A stretch of DNA of 64,000 nt, from NCBI GenBank assembly GCA_031213475.1, contig JARUPZ010000009.1, positions 7,225,601 to 7,289,600 of the forward strand. The letters run 5' to 3'. The notes beneath the pieces are model-generated. The model had not been told where the DNA came from. It saw only the letters and a list, made by a program, of their open reading frames with translations, and made no database searches. This DNA is from Nereocystis luetkeana (Eukaryota > Sar > Phaeophyceae > Laminariales > Laminariaceae). This document shows, one piece after another, positions 40,501-49,762 of this stretch. The position numbers and the translations under genes are program-made. Position 1 is the stretch's first letter. The number at the start of each line of letters is the position of its first letter.

Positions 40501-43500
40501 GTTCTACGATAAAGGTTCACCCTAAATTTTCTGAGGCCCCTCGCTTAAGGAGCTCCATACCTCACCAGAAACCTGACTACAGCGACAAGCAAACGGCATC
40601 CCGACGAGTAATCCCATGGCCCAAGCACACAAAAGCGTCAGTATTCGCAACAAGAATGGCATTTCGACGATTTTGGGTCAAGAAACCCCGCCATTCAGAA
40701 ACAAAATCAGCGGAAATGTGCTATACCTCTATCGTAGAACGCGTCGCCTCCGGGGATATGCGGAGGCGATAGAGGTGTGTTCGGGGTAAGCTTCGCAGTG
40801 AAAATTTGGTCGTGTCTCGTGATACATGATACTTCAAGGCAAGTCTTACGACACGTAAAAATCCCTTTCCAAGCGTAGTATATCGGGGGACCACAGTAAA
40901 TAGGACCAACTATTGTTCGTAAAAAGTAGATACACATATAGGTTTTGGTGTGTACCATAGGTCCTGTTTACTGTGGTCCCCCGCAATAGTGAGCGCTCGA
41001 CTCTGTTTCCGAGTAGGTTTCGTTCGGCCCGGAGTGTCGGTTAGTGTAATCGTTCCTGCCGCCGCGATCATCAAAATATTCCTTTTGGGAAACAGTGAGT
41101 ATCACTTGGTGTTTATTTTTCTGTTCGTTTTATTCATTTTTTTTGTGAAAGTTTGTGTAATATTTTGTTGGGCTTATTTATTTACATATTTTTTCATTTC
41201 ATTCCACGTCATTTTCGATTCTCTTGTTTTCTGGCTTTGTTTTCACTGCTGTCCTGCATATCTAGGTGAGCCTGTTGCTCCCCCCCCCCCCCCCCCCCCC
41301 AAACCCTATTTTATATAGGTTGGGTTGGCGTCGATTGGCAACGACACTGTAAAACATGCCGCTCACTACGTGAGCTAGACAACCAGGGTTCCCTTTTTTC
41401 TTTTTCTTTTTTTTTTGGTGGTTACCCACAGCTGGTTGTCGAGTTAGATCACTTGTGCGAGGTAGACAACCCTTACTCCGTACATGTGGGAATGATCGTA
41501 TCAAGTAGTGTTCAAGGTAAGGCACCTAAGAGGCAGTTACATAGTACTCCCATTGCTGTCTCTGGAAATGCTTACACCGGAAATTAAATCAACTCATTGA
41601 AGCTGTCATCCATATGCAAGCCCGCCCCACAAGCGGTTCTTAGTAGGATGCAGCTCACCCTTCATGCGACTCGCCAGACACCTCACGGCGCTTCGCGCTT
41701 GGTGCAAGCAATGGCTGCCTGATCGGTGAAAACCCGATATGCTCCGTCCCGGCATTGCAGGGATGCGAGGGTCTATGGTCATACGACTACGGCCATGCAT
41801 GAGATCGAGTACATCTCTCCTATCGAGTACACCCCCCCCTCCCGCCCAACCCCTCGTGCTTGTCAAATACCAGGTACTTGGCACGCTTATTTTTCTTGTA
41901 TAAGTATATTTTTCTTTTTACCGGGGACCGTAGTAAATAAATAGGACCTACAGTACACACGAAAACCTACCATATTTACCTACTGGTATTTTTTTTTCGA
42001 ACAATGTTTTGGTCCTGTTTACTATTGCCCCCCCCCCCCCCCCCCCCCGGTAATAGTACCGGTCTGATCGCGTGCAGTTGCCTTTTTCGCGCGTTCATCG
42101 GCGCAAGCTTCTTATGGTTGACGTGTGCTCGTTAAATTTCGTTCGTGCTTCTCCCCACATCTCAGGCTACCTGGGGTACGGCCGAGCGGCGAGCGAGGGG
42201 GCGTGCGACGTGGTTCGGAGCTGCGTCTTGTCGGCCGAGTGTCGGTCGGTCCTTTGGCAGTCGGGGTTCTTCGCGGATGCGGCGGCGCAAGTCAGGTGCG
42301 CGGGGGACAGGACCGGAGCACACGCCATGTGGGGGTGGCGCCTTACCTTTTTTTTCTCACCGGAAAAACACGCGTTTCGAATAAGTTTGTTTCGCGCGGC
42401 AGGACACCCGCTCTCACCGCAAAAACACGCGCTTCGAATAAGTCGTTTCGCGCGGCAGGACACCCGCGTTTGTCTGCGCTGTGCTGCAGGTGGAAGTTCC
42501 TCACTCGAGGAGCGGAGTCGGTCACAAAGCTTTCATTCGGCCTTCTGCCGTGGAAGGTGTTTATAGTGGCGGCGGCGGCGGCGGTGGGGGAGGCTTGGGT
42601 GCAAGCAATATCTGCCTGGTCGGCGAAAACCCTTTCGTGCATGCTCCGTCTCCGCGTTGTAGGGATCGAGGGTCTATCTATGGTTATACGGTCATACAAC
42701 TACTGTACGACCATTAATGACATGAGTGCACCCCCCCTCCCCACCCTCACCCCCGCCAATGGCTGTACCCGCTAACCACTACCACCCACCCCTTTACCAC
42801 CCACCCCCACCCCCACACCCCGGTGTCCTTTCGACCCCCTCTCTTTTTTGGTTTGTGTGTGCGCGCATGCGCGTGCGCGGGCGTGCTGTGGCGCTTTTTG
42901 ATCGATTGTTTGTTGGTTTGTTGGTTTGTTTGTTTGTTTTCTTTTCTTCCTTCGCGTTTTTTTTTTTTTTTTTGTGACACGCAATGACTGTTAGTTAGTT
43001 AGTTTGTTTGTTTGTTTGTTTGTTTGTTTGTTTGTTTGTTTGTTTGTTTGTTTTTGTTTTGTTTTTTATTTCGCCATTTTTTCGTGACACGCAATGGTTG
43101 TTTGTTTGTTGGTTTGATTGTTGTTTTCTTTGTTTGATGGATGGTTTGTTCGTTTGTTTTCTTTTCCTTTCGCGCTTTTTTTTGTTTTTGTTTTTTTTTT
43201 TGTTTTTGACACGCAACGACCCAGCTTGCTGTGTGGGAAGCCGGGGACGAAGGGAGAATCCGCAGCGTTATCGAGGGCGGGGCAACGAGCGGGAGACCTC
43301 GTGGGGGTTCTCGTTAACGCCTCCTTGCAGGCAGAGGGCCAGAGGGCCTTGACGCAGGTGTGTGTGGCACGCGTCTGTTTTTTTTTTCCGGATGTTTTGC
43401 CGGTGTTAGGTGTTACAGGTTGATGTCACCGAGAAACATGATTGTCCCCAAATCGAAAAAAAACAAACTTTTGTCAGGTCCGCTGACAGGGAGCTGTTTT

Positions 43501-43870
43501 TTTGGCGTGTTGCTACTTTCGCTGATTATGCCACTTGAAATCGTTGATGTGATTGGTCTGGTAGAAATTGCGGAAGGACCCAACCCATGATTTCCCCCCC
43601 CCCTTCCTTTCATCCTTCCCCTTTCCGCCCTCCTCCTTTCCCTCCGCCCCCCCCCCCCCCCGCGCGCGCGCGAAAACCCAACATGATCCATCTCGGCATT
43701 GTAGATATTCGAAGGTCTATCGTCATGCGACTACGGCCATGTTTGGCAGGAGTATACCCCACCTGTTCCGTTGAAGCCCGACGTGCTCACTCCCAGCGAT
43801 GCGGGGATGCCCCTGGTCTATGGCAAAAAGGCCGAGGGCCGTGCATGACACCAGTATACCTCCCACCCCT

Positions 43871-43908
<38 letters not shown>

Positions 43909-45150
43909 CCCGTGTTGTCCCATTCCCCTTTCCCATCCCCTAACCTATCCCCTCCCGTTTCCATCTTACCTTCCGTCCCGAACGTCAAGCTGGACGGGAT
44001 AGGGGACATGCTGGGGAACCTCCTCGACGTTTGCCTCCGAGCTACTGCTTGCGAGGGGGACGGCTCGAGTCCACGCGACGTCGCTCCGTGCCCCGCCGTC
44101 GTCTCTCGGACGCTGCTGCTGCTGCGGAACCTCTCGCTGGCTCCGAGCACGGGACAGGTACTGAAACCCCGCGTGAGGGACGCCCCCCCCCCCCCCCCGC
44201 CCTCGACCAGCCATGAGAAATAGGACGACAGGAATGAAGGCGTTGCTACGGTATACCAACAGCTCCGTTCCCAAACATTGCGGACGTTTAGACTACCTAT
44301 CAGAGTCGAACTGGTCCTTGTGTTTCTGGACGTAGTGATATACTTGGTATGTATTTAGGGGCAGCGCGTTTTGCCCTCCAAGGCGAAAAAAAATTTTGCT
44401 GACGAGACGCCCCGCCCCTGATAAAGCTACCCGGTACACATACGGCAGTATAGCTCATTTCTGTTCCAACATTCTTGTTTTTGTTGTTGTTGTTGTTGTT
44501 GTTGTTTCGTCAGAGCTTAGTCGGAGAGGGGGAACGTCGTGGGGGATTTTGTTTTTGGTCGGTTTAGAGCCTAAGATGTCTCCTCCAAAAGTCAGTTTTG
44601 TGTGAGATATTAGTGAACATATATTGTGCTAGTGTGGAAGTCCTCAGACGAGTTTGGTGGGGTGAGGCGCAAGTCGATGCGAGGGACGACCAAAAACAAA
44701 ACGGACCGACCGAACTATTCTCGCGATAAAATGCGTGGAGAGGAGGAGGAGGAGGAGGAGGAGGAGGAGGAGGAGGAGGAGGAGGAGGAGGAGGAGGAGG
44801 AGGAGGAGGAGGAGGAGGAGGAGGAGGAGGAGGAGGAGGAGGAGGAGGAGGAGGAGGAGGAGGAGGAAGGAGAGATACGAGCCTGCCTTGTGTCCCCCAT
44901 AGCTGAGTCAACCAAAGAAGGGCGAAAGTGAGGAATGTGACGGAAAAATTAACGGGGGGGGGGGATAGGAAAAAAAAAGAACATAAAAAGTGACAAAGTT
45001 GGTGCTATACACGTATCACACCTGAATCGTAACCCCCGTCGCGTATCATACCTCTATGTTTGGATCCAGGGTGGCAAAAGAAAAGCGACACTAAGCCGAT
45101 CCGTAGTCAAATCTTATCGAGCATCGAATAAGTTGGAGGAGCGTGCGTGC

Positions 45151-45186
<36 letters not shown>

Positions 45187-48023
45187 AACAAGTACGAGTA
45201 CCAATTCATCAGCCCCCCATGGAAAGTTGAAAAAAAAAAACGTAAACATATTAGAAAAAAAAACGTCGTTGAGAAAAAAGAGGGACCGATTAAAAAAAAA
45301 AAAGTGAAACCTGTTATAACCAGACGAGCGTCTGTGCATTCGCTACTGGAGGACGAGTAGCGTCCAACTATCACGGGGGACCACAGTGAATAGGACCTAA
45401 TATTGTCTGTAAAAATAGGTGAATGTATAGTTTTTTGTGCGTACCGTAGATCCTGTTAACTGTGATCCCCCGTAATTATTTTCATCGTCCTGCGACTACG
45501 GTAGCATTGTCCCGGCATAAATGGGATGCCGGGTATGTTCCCCCCGAACCAGTTAGGTTCCAAGCAGTTTAACCCTATACGTAGCACTTGAATTCCATGT
45601 ATATATATATTGCCCCCAAACCAGTCAAATTCCAAGTAGTTCGTCCCCAAACCACTCCAATTCCAAGTAGATTGTCCCCAAACCACTCAAATTCCAAGTA
45701 GATTATTCCCAAACCACTCAAACTCCAAGTAGTGTGTACCCAAACCGGTCAAATTCCGAGTAGTTTGTCCCCAAACCGGTCAAATTCCGAGTAGTTTGCC
45801 CCCAAACCAGTCAAATCTCTAGTAGTTTGTCCTCAAACCAGTCAAATTCCGAGTAGTTTGTTCCCAAACCAGTCAAATCCCTAGTGGTTTGTCCCTAAAC
45901 CGGTCAAATTCCGAGTAGTTTGCCCCCAAACCAGTCAAATCTCTAGTAGTTTGTCCCCAAACCAGTCAAATTCCGAGTAGTTTGTTCCCAAACCAGTCAA
46001 ATCCCTAGTGGTTTGTCCCCAAACCGGTCAAATTCCGAGTAGTTTGTTCCCAAACCAGTCAAATTCTTGATAGTTTGTCCCCAAACCGGTCAAATTCCGA
46101 GTAGTTCGTTCTCAAAACGGGAGTGCAGTTTTACCCTAGATGAGGAGCCCCATTCCGCTCATAATACTTTCGCACCAAAAAAAAAAGCTGTCACGCCCGT
46201 AGTACCTAGTGGTCGGCATTTTTTTCCTTGTCTTTTCCGTTTTTGTTTCTACCCCTTTGAAGGCTCTGTATCATTTGTATGATCTGTATGATCTGTATGA
46301 TCTGTATGGTCTGTATTATCTGTATTATCTGTATGATCCGTATGATCTGCATGATCTGTATGATTTATTTGATCTGTATGATCCTTATGATCCGTACGAT
46401 ATGTGTGATATTAGTGATCTGCATGATCTGTGTGATCTATATGATCCTTATGATCTGTATGATCTATATGATCCGTACGATCTATATAATCTGTACGATC
46501 TGTATGATCAGTACGATCTGTATGATCTATGCAGCTTATGATGCCGCCGTGCGGCCTGCATCTACCAGGAGGACATGTTTCCTTGGTTGGATCTGTACTG
46601 CACAGGTTCTGCACAGTATCTGCACCTCCTGTTATACGGGAAGGTTAGGAGGTCGTAGTCTATGCGACGTGTCAAACGTTTCGCTTTTCTCCTCCGCCGT
46701 AAAAAAAACTGACCTTTCTCTAGGAAGCTCTTTTACTCTAGTGCCACTGTAGGTAGAGTACTCTCCCGTCGTATCAGCATCCGCCAAACGGTTTTCCTTT
46801 TGTCGTGTTTTATTTCTGATGTGCTTTTCTCCAATGACAGCTTGAACACGACCTTTTGCTTCAAGATGTATTCATTCAGTTCTTCCTCAGAGAGAGAGAG
46901 AGAGAGAGAGAGACTCTTGCGGCGGTCGAAGATCGGACTCCGGCCAACCACTCGGCGTGTTAGCGATGAGTGACCACGGCAACAATTACCATCAGGAACA
47001 ACAGCAACAGCGACAACACCTAAAACAACAACAACAGCAACAACGACGAGAATAGCCTCACGACCAAGAACACATACAGCACCTACCGTATCTTACATAC
47101 CTTGCAGCTGCTGATTTCCAGCAGCCCCTAACCCCAGCCCTACCCTTTTACGAACTCCTGCTCACGGGTGCCTCGCCCCCCCCCCCTTCCCTTCCCACCA
47201 ACCCCCTCTTTCCCCTCCTAATCCCCCCCCGTCCCCTCTTTCCAACCCCTACTTTGAAATACGGTTCGCCGGGAAAGGTTGTAGCCCATCGTGATCCCAT
47301 GGTAAAACTCATTTTGAGGGCGATTGGCAGGGCGGATCCAGAGTTGGCTCGAGCCGCCGCGTCCTGTCTAAGAGCTGCCCTGCGAGGGAGTTGCCGCGAT
47401 GCAGGCGGTAAAACGGCGGTGGGGGTTGGGGAGTGGGGGGCGGCGTTGGGTGGAGCGGTCGACTCGTGCCTGTCGGCGACGGCTTGGGCGTCTTCCACTG
47501 CGAGATCGAGGTAGACCTCTGGAGATTATTTTGTCTCGTGGTGGTGTTGGTGTCGATGGTCTAGTTGGTGTTGGTGGTGATGGTGGTGGTGTTGGTGGTG
47601 GTGTTGGTGGTGTTGGTGATGGTGGTGGTGGTGGTGGTGGTGGCGGTGATCGTGTTGGTGTCAGTGTTAGAATTGGTGGTGGTCGTGGTGGTGTTAGTGG
47701 TGTTGGTTCTGACGAGATGATGTTAGTGGTCGCTTGGTGTTGGTGGTTGTTGTTGTGTTCTTGTTGGTTGTAAAGGTGTTGGTGGTGGCTCTTCCCTCCC
47801 TCCCACTCCCCTCCCATCGTCTCCCGCATCTCCGTATTTCCCGTCATTCATACCTGTTTCTCTTGGACTCGTCCTCTTTCCGGAATGCCCTCTGTCCACG
47901 TGAAACAGCGGCTCCTGCGAGGAACAGAGCGGCCGATACAGCAGGAGCGGCAGAGGGGCAGAACGGCAGCAGATACTTCTACTGCGAAAGGAGCTACTGG
48001 CGGCCAAGGAACTTCTTGTGTAG
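37466..48023 (+). CDS. RTTN: ARM-repeat protein, 3' half of gene, probably rotatin C-terminus
   Basis: Ten exons: 37466-37582, 38300-38365 (tentative), 38436-38514, 40242-40361, 42166-42295, 42490-42556, 43253-43357, 43990-44157, 47278-47510, 47909-48023. All nine junctions agree in phase (0/0, 0/0, 1/1, 1/1, 2/2, 0/0, 0/0, 0/0, 2/2), which is unlikely by chance. The product is a chain of amphipathic helices of ARM type (LLHRLASLALAG, LVGVLVNASLQAEGQRALT, TLLLLRNLSLAPSTGQ) ending in a helical RQQILLLRKELLAAKELLV and a stop. I recall the LVNxSxxxEGQRxL and LLRNLxxxxxxK patterns from the C-terminal half of rotatin; another large ARM protein is possible. Introns hold SINEs, a MITE, a (GGA)n array and a satellite. 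The 5' half is not upstream on this strand. Confidence 0.6.
37928..38012 (+). repeat. poly(C)-SINE fragment
   Basis: Last 85 bp of the element, diverged, ending CATGAGCACACC. Confidence 0.65.
38030..38115 (+). repeat. poly(C)-SINE fragment
   Basis: ACAATGTCTACCTGGTCGGT to GACATCGAGAACACC-C(n); an internal part of the consensus (the GATGCGAGGGTC block) is deleted. Confidence 0.65.
38300..38365 (+). CDS. ARM-gene exon (tentative)
   Basis: Acceptor gtgagtgcag; reads AWPAALASEITW, which follows HLLWK of the previous exon in phase and fits an ARM helix. A G-rich (GAGCGG)n run follows. To reach the frame of the next exon an intron of about 70 bp must be assumed, short for such genomes, or the frame differs. 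Confidence 0.4.
38436..38514 (+). CDS. ARM-gene exon
   Basis: 79 bp, phase 0 to 1. Reads AVLGLSGCLAKDFAEGKRSF then IFAGSE. Acceptor ctgctgcag, donor GTGAAA. A frameshifted duplicate of it is at 38929-39031. Confidence 0.6.
38622..38900. repeat. TTGAAG hexamer array, degenerate
   Basis: (GAAGTT)n at 38627-38660 and looser TTGAAGTTGGACTT/TTGAAATCGGAGTT units to 38900. It lies between the exon and its duplicate; a further patch is at 39985-40040. Confidence 0.8.
38929..39031 (+). pseudogene. Frameshifted duplicate of the 38436 exon
   Basis: Nucleotide alignment to 38424-38520 is continuous (TGTCTGTCGG, TGTCTTGC, AGGGCA...TCTTCGCAGG), but a 3-base and a net 2-base insertion split the frame into VLHAVLCLSACLALAKGFTE and SLIFAGSEG. 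The donor GTGCAA remains. It sits in the intron after the intact exon. Confidence 0.7.
39447..39530 (+). repeat. LINE 3'-end fragment, poly(C)-tailed
   Basis: Matches the LINE terminus at 35404-35500 (CTCTGTCTCGAAGGGGATGC then GTGGCCAATGGTCAAATGAC), and ends ATGAGTAC followed within 10 bases by a C tract. Confidence 0.75.
39531..39755 (+). repeat. C-tract-flanked tandem repeat, two units
   Basis: ACGCCAAAGCCCTGAAAACA at 39559 and ACGCCAAAGCCCTGGAAATA at 39669, each ending CACTATG(A/G)TCCG and GGGGATC, each with a C run in front. Unit about 110 bp. Confidence 0.8.
40242..40361 (+). CDS. ARM-gene exon
   Basis: 120 bp, phase 1 to 1, a T(20)-rich tract before the acceptor ccggaag, and a GTGAGT donor. 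Reads SPEVPGEWPK, SNRSLLHRLASLALAGSP, then a poly-Gly tail. Phase fits 38514 and 42166. Confidence 0.6.
40494..40746 (+). mobile_element. TIR element, family M (about 250 bp)
   Basis: Begins GGCGTTCTACGATAAAGGT and ends ACCTCTATCGTAGAACGCGT, about 20-bp terminal inverted repeats. A second copy is at 49763-50010 and a lone end at 28843. Non-autonomous. Confidence 0.75.
40881..40986 (+). mobile_element. TA-flanked MITE, family C
   Basis: Ends TATCGGGGGACCACAGT and ACTGTGGTCCCCCGCAA with TA on both sides. Compensating A/G changes keep both ends paired. Confidence 0.9.
41308..41840 (+). repeat. poly(C)-SINE, near full length
   Basis: About 530 bp with both ends: starts TATATAGGTTGGGTTGGCGT just after a C tract (41280-41300) and ends ATCGAGTACACC-C(n). 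In the intron between ARM exons 40361 and 42166. Confidence 0.9.
41918..42053 (-). mobile_element. MITE, family C, with C-tract expansion
   Basis: Inverted copy: TTACCGGGGACCGTAG at left, CTATTGCCC-C(n)-GGTAA at right. The five-C of the TIR has grown to more than 20 C. Confidence 0.85.
42166..42295 (+). CDS. ARM-gene exon
   Basis: 130 bp, phase 1 to 2, acceptor ccccacatctcag, donor GTGCGC. Reads YLGYGRAASEGACDVVRSCV and SAECRSVLWQSGFFADAAAQ; the CR..L...GFF pattern is ARM-like. Confidence 0.7.
42490..42556 (+). CDS. ARM-gene exon
   Basis: 67 bp, phase 2 to 0, acceptor gtgctgcag, donor GTGTTT. Reads WKFLTRGAESVTKLSFGLLP and ends WK. Joined to the previous exon at AG/G (Arg). Confidence 0.6.
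42593..42738 (+). repeat. poly(C)-SINE, 5'-truncated
   Basis: About 145 bp ending CATGAGTGCACC-C(n). Has a TACTGTA-type insertion near 42703. Confidence 0.8.
42905..43200. repeat. (TTTG)n arrays
   Basis: Three runs of TTTG interrupted by TTTTTTGTGACACGCAATG, which recurs at 42971, 43082 and 43206, so the unit is a higher-order repeat of about 110 bp. Confidence 0.85.
43253..43357 (+). CDS. ARM-gene exon
   Basis: Phase 0 to 0, donor GTGTGT. Reads GESAALSRAGQRAG then DLVGVLVNASLQAEGQRALT. The acceptor is either gaag at 43252 or gaag at 43240 (both phase 0); the stronger-looking cccag at 43224 would give the wrong phase. Confidence 0.6.
43673..43865 (+). repeat. poly(C)-SINE fragments, two in tandem
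   Basis: Two diverged 3' ends, 43673-43763 and 43765-43865 (GTGCATGACACCAGTATACC-C(n)). The second is followed by a 40-base C tract at 43870-43905. Confidence 0.65.
43990..44157 (+). CDS. ARM-gene exon
   Basis: 168 bp, phase 0 to 0, donor GTACTG. Reads LDGIGDMLGNLLDVCLRATA, an acidic linker, then TLLLLRNLSLAPSTGQ. The 5' border (cgtcaag) lies behind a long C/T-rich tract. Confidence 0.7.
44738..44867. repeat. (GGA)n array, about 43 units
   Basis: About 130 bp of uninterrupted GGA; opens poly-Glu or poly-Ser/Pro frames. Intronic in the ARM gene. Purity suggests recent expansion. Confidence 0.95.
45140..45186. repeat. (TGCG)n array
   Basis: TGCGTGCG tetranucleotide run of about 45 bp. Confidence 0.9.
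45371..45475 (+). mobile_element. TA-flanked MITE, family C
   Basis: TCACGGGGGACCACAGTGAA to AACTGTGATCCCCCGTAA. TA on the left, TT on the right. Confidence 0.88.
45528..46137 (+). repeat. 31-bp satellite grown inside a family D MITE
   Basis: About 18 units of CAAATTCCGAGTAGTTTGTC plus CCCAAACCGGT, period 31 bp. The unit equals the centre of the family D MITE, and the array ends at 46137 with the MITE's own right end (CAAAACGGGAGTGCAGTTTT then ACCCT). Confidence 0.9.
46262..46540. repeat. TGTATGATC 9-bp array
   Basis: About 30 units of CTGTATGAT with drift. All three frames stay open (Tyr/Asp/Leu, Ile/Cys/Met), which is a repeat effect. Confidence 0.9.
46888..46912. repeat. (GA)n
   Basis: Short dinucleotide run. 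Confidence 0.9.
47278..47510 (+). CDS. ARM-gene exon
   Basis: 233 bp, phase 0 to 2, acceptor ccgggaaag downstream of a C/T tract, donor GTAGAC. Reads VVAHRDPMVKLILRAIGRAD, PELARAAASCLRAALRGS, a Gly-rich link, and LGGAVDSCLSATAWASS. Good ARM helices. Confidence 0.7.
47530..47770. repeat. GGTGTT/GGTGGT array
   Basis: Complement of the ACCAAC array at 19 kb. Lies in the last intron of the ARM gene. Confidence 0.9.
47909..48023 (+). CDS. ARM-gene terminal exon
   Basis: 115 bp, phase 2 into stop. Acceptor cacgtgaaacag. Reads SGSCEEQSGRYSRSGRGAE then RQQILLLRKELLAAKELLV and TAG. The frame is the one not listed by long ORFs here; it was found from phase 2 continuity and the Leu-rich helix. Confidence 0.6.
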
Positions 48024-48800
48024 CTATCACAGCAGCCGGGCCTAAACCGCATCATGGTACACGCTTTTTTTCGTGCATTTCTCGAGAAACGTTTCCAGAA
48101 CGCTGCCGCTCGTCGTGGTATCCTTTTGTGCTGTAGCTGTACGTGAGAGCTTACTGGTATTTATTCGGTTAGTACCGCCTACTGCAGTACCGTTACATGT
48201 TTTTATTTTTATTTTTTTGTTGTGTCAGGTACATGGGCTGGTACTCCTTCATTTTGTTTCTGACGCCTGGCTTAAGGTTGGGCGAGACCGGGGGTTTGTA
48301 GTGATTGTGGTTGTATGTACTTAAACGTGGTCGGTATATGGCGTGGTATGGTAAATAATATGATGTGGTATTCTATTGTACCAGGGTATAGTGTAGTGTG
48401 ATACGGGTTGGTACGGTATGTTGCGGTATGGTATGGGATATTACGGTATGATATCGGGACTAGTATGGTTTGGTATGGTTTGGCATTGTTTGGTATTGTT
48501 TGGTATGGTGTGATACAGTCCTTACTTTCAGGAGGGTAGTTGTTGCTGATTCCACATTATTTAAAGTTCACTGCAGCAATCTAACGATCGACAGAAGGCG
48601 TGGCCAGCCGTCTGCCGGAGGTGTTGGAGCGAAGGTCTTCCACCTTTTACATGGTGCCAACGCGATACCCTTGTTGTCGCTGTCAGCGTCGGGCTCGTTT
48701 CACCCCGATCGATCGCTCGTTTATATCTTTTCCCTTTAGGAGGGAGCCTCCCGTTGCCCCGGTGACAGGTCGTTCGTCCCCCCCGCCCCCCCCCCCCCAA
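48024..48800. other. Downstream flank of ARM gene
   Basis: No gene seen. Contains degenerate GGTATGGTTT repeats (48330-48520). No clear polyadenylation signal could be chosen. Confidence 0.4.
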
Positions 48801-48856
48801 CCGTGGTCATTCGACTACGGCCATGCATGAGATCGAGTATATCTCTCCTAGCGAGT
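48800..48856 (+). repeat. poly(C)-SINE fragment, 3' end
   Basis: ACTACGGCCATGCATGAGAT then CGAGTATATCTC...GAGTACC-C(n). A C tract also lies just 5' of it. Confidence 0.8.
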
Positions 48857-49092
48857 ACCCCCCCCGCCCTCCCCACCCAACCATGTCCCGTCACGCTCGA
48901 GAGATGCCTTCTATGCTTTCACCTCACTGTCACAGAACAAGTAGGAGGAGGTTTTCGTTCTTTCTGTAGACACGAAAAAAAAATGGCCGTGCCCAAATAA
49001 ATGCAAGGAAGTTTTTTTACTGTAGCTTTCGTTGTGTTTGGGAGTGATTTTCTTTCCCCACGCCAGATACGTTTATATGTGTTCCCCCCAAG

Positions 49093-49210
49093 GTTTCGTC
49101 GGTGGAGGAGTATCTCAGACGTTCCGGAGGGAGATGTGCCCCGGGTCGAGCATGGTACTCCCACCGCAGGGACTCGCTCATGCTGTGTTTTATCGGGCCC
49201 ACGCTGCTGT
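49093..49210 (+). CDS. Possible exon, unknown gene
   Basis: Acceptor ttccccccaag, strong GTAAGC donor. One frame reads VSSVEEYLRRSGG and SHRRDSLMLCFIGPTLLC, another SQTFRREMCPGSSMVLPPQG. I cannot choose between them or name a family. Confidence 0.3.
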
Positions 49211-49762
49211 GTAAGCCCTCAGTTCTCCCCTCCTGCGTTCAAGCTCCACAGCTGGGCTTCCAAAAACAGGACATCTATTTACTGTTGAACTCCTTCAATC
49301 GAAATCTGCGGTAAATTATGTCCCAACCGTTTCTAAATGCCCTCCTCGGCGCTTCTTTGGCTATTACCTGCACTTGAAAACAAAAAACCTCCCCCTGTTT
49401 TTCTTTGTCCAGGCTTTTATCTCTTTCATCTCCGGGCACTTCCTTTCCAGTGATGAGTGTACCGCTCGGTGGATGGGCAGCGCCTGTTCTCTCTCACACC
49501 CACCACGCGCTTGGTAGAATCCGAGTCGCTTGGATGGTCGCCGTCAACGCTATCCCTGATATCTGGGTGGCGGAACACCGTGGGCGACGATAGGTTGGTT
49601 GCGGGTGGCGTAAGAAGACGATCGTTTTTTTTTTCTTTCTCCCGTTCCAGGCGCGACCATCGGCGGCATAGGCACCCCCGAGTCGGGGGACGCGAGTCGC
49701 GCACGAACCACGAAACACGCGCGCATTTTTATTCGGGGGGGGGGGGTCATTTGTGAACTGAG

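Noticed and set aside
44626-44931. Poly-Glu protein (and poly-Ser/Pro on the other strand)
   Set aside because: Pure (GGA)n array in an intron of the ARM gene.
45528-46137. CRISPR-like array
   Set aside because: Units of 31 bp follow each other without unique spacers, and the unit equals a MITE core.
46209-46752. Tyr/Asp- and Ile/Cys/Met-rich proteins
   Set aside because: All frames of the 9-bp TGTATGATC array are open by construction.
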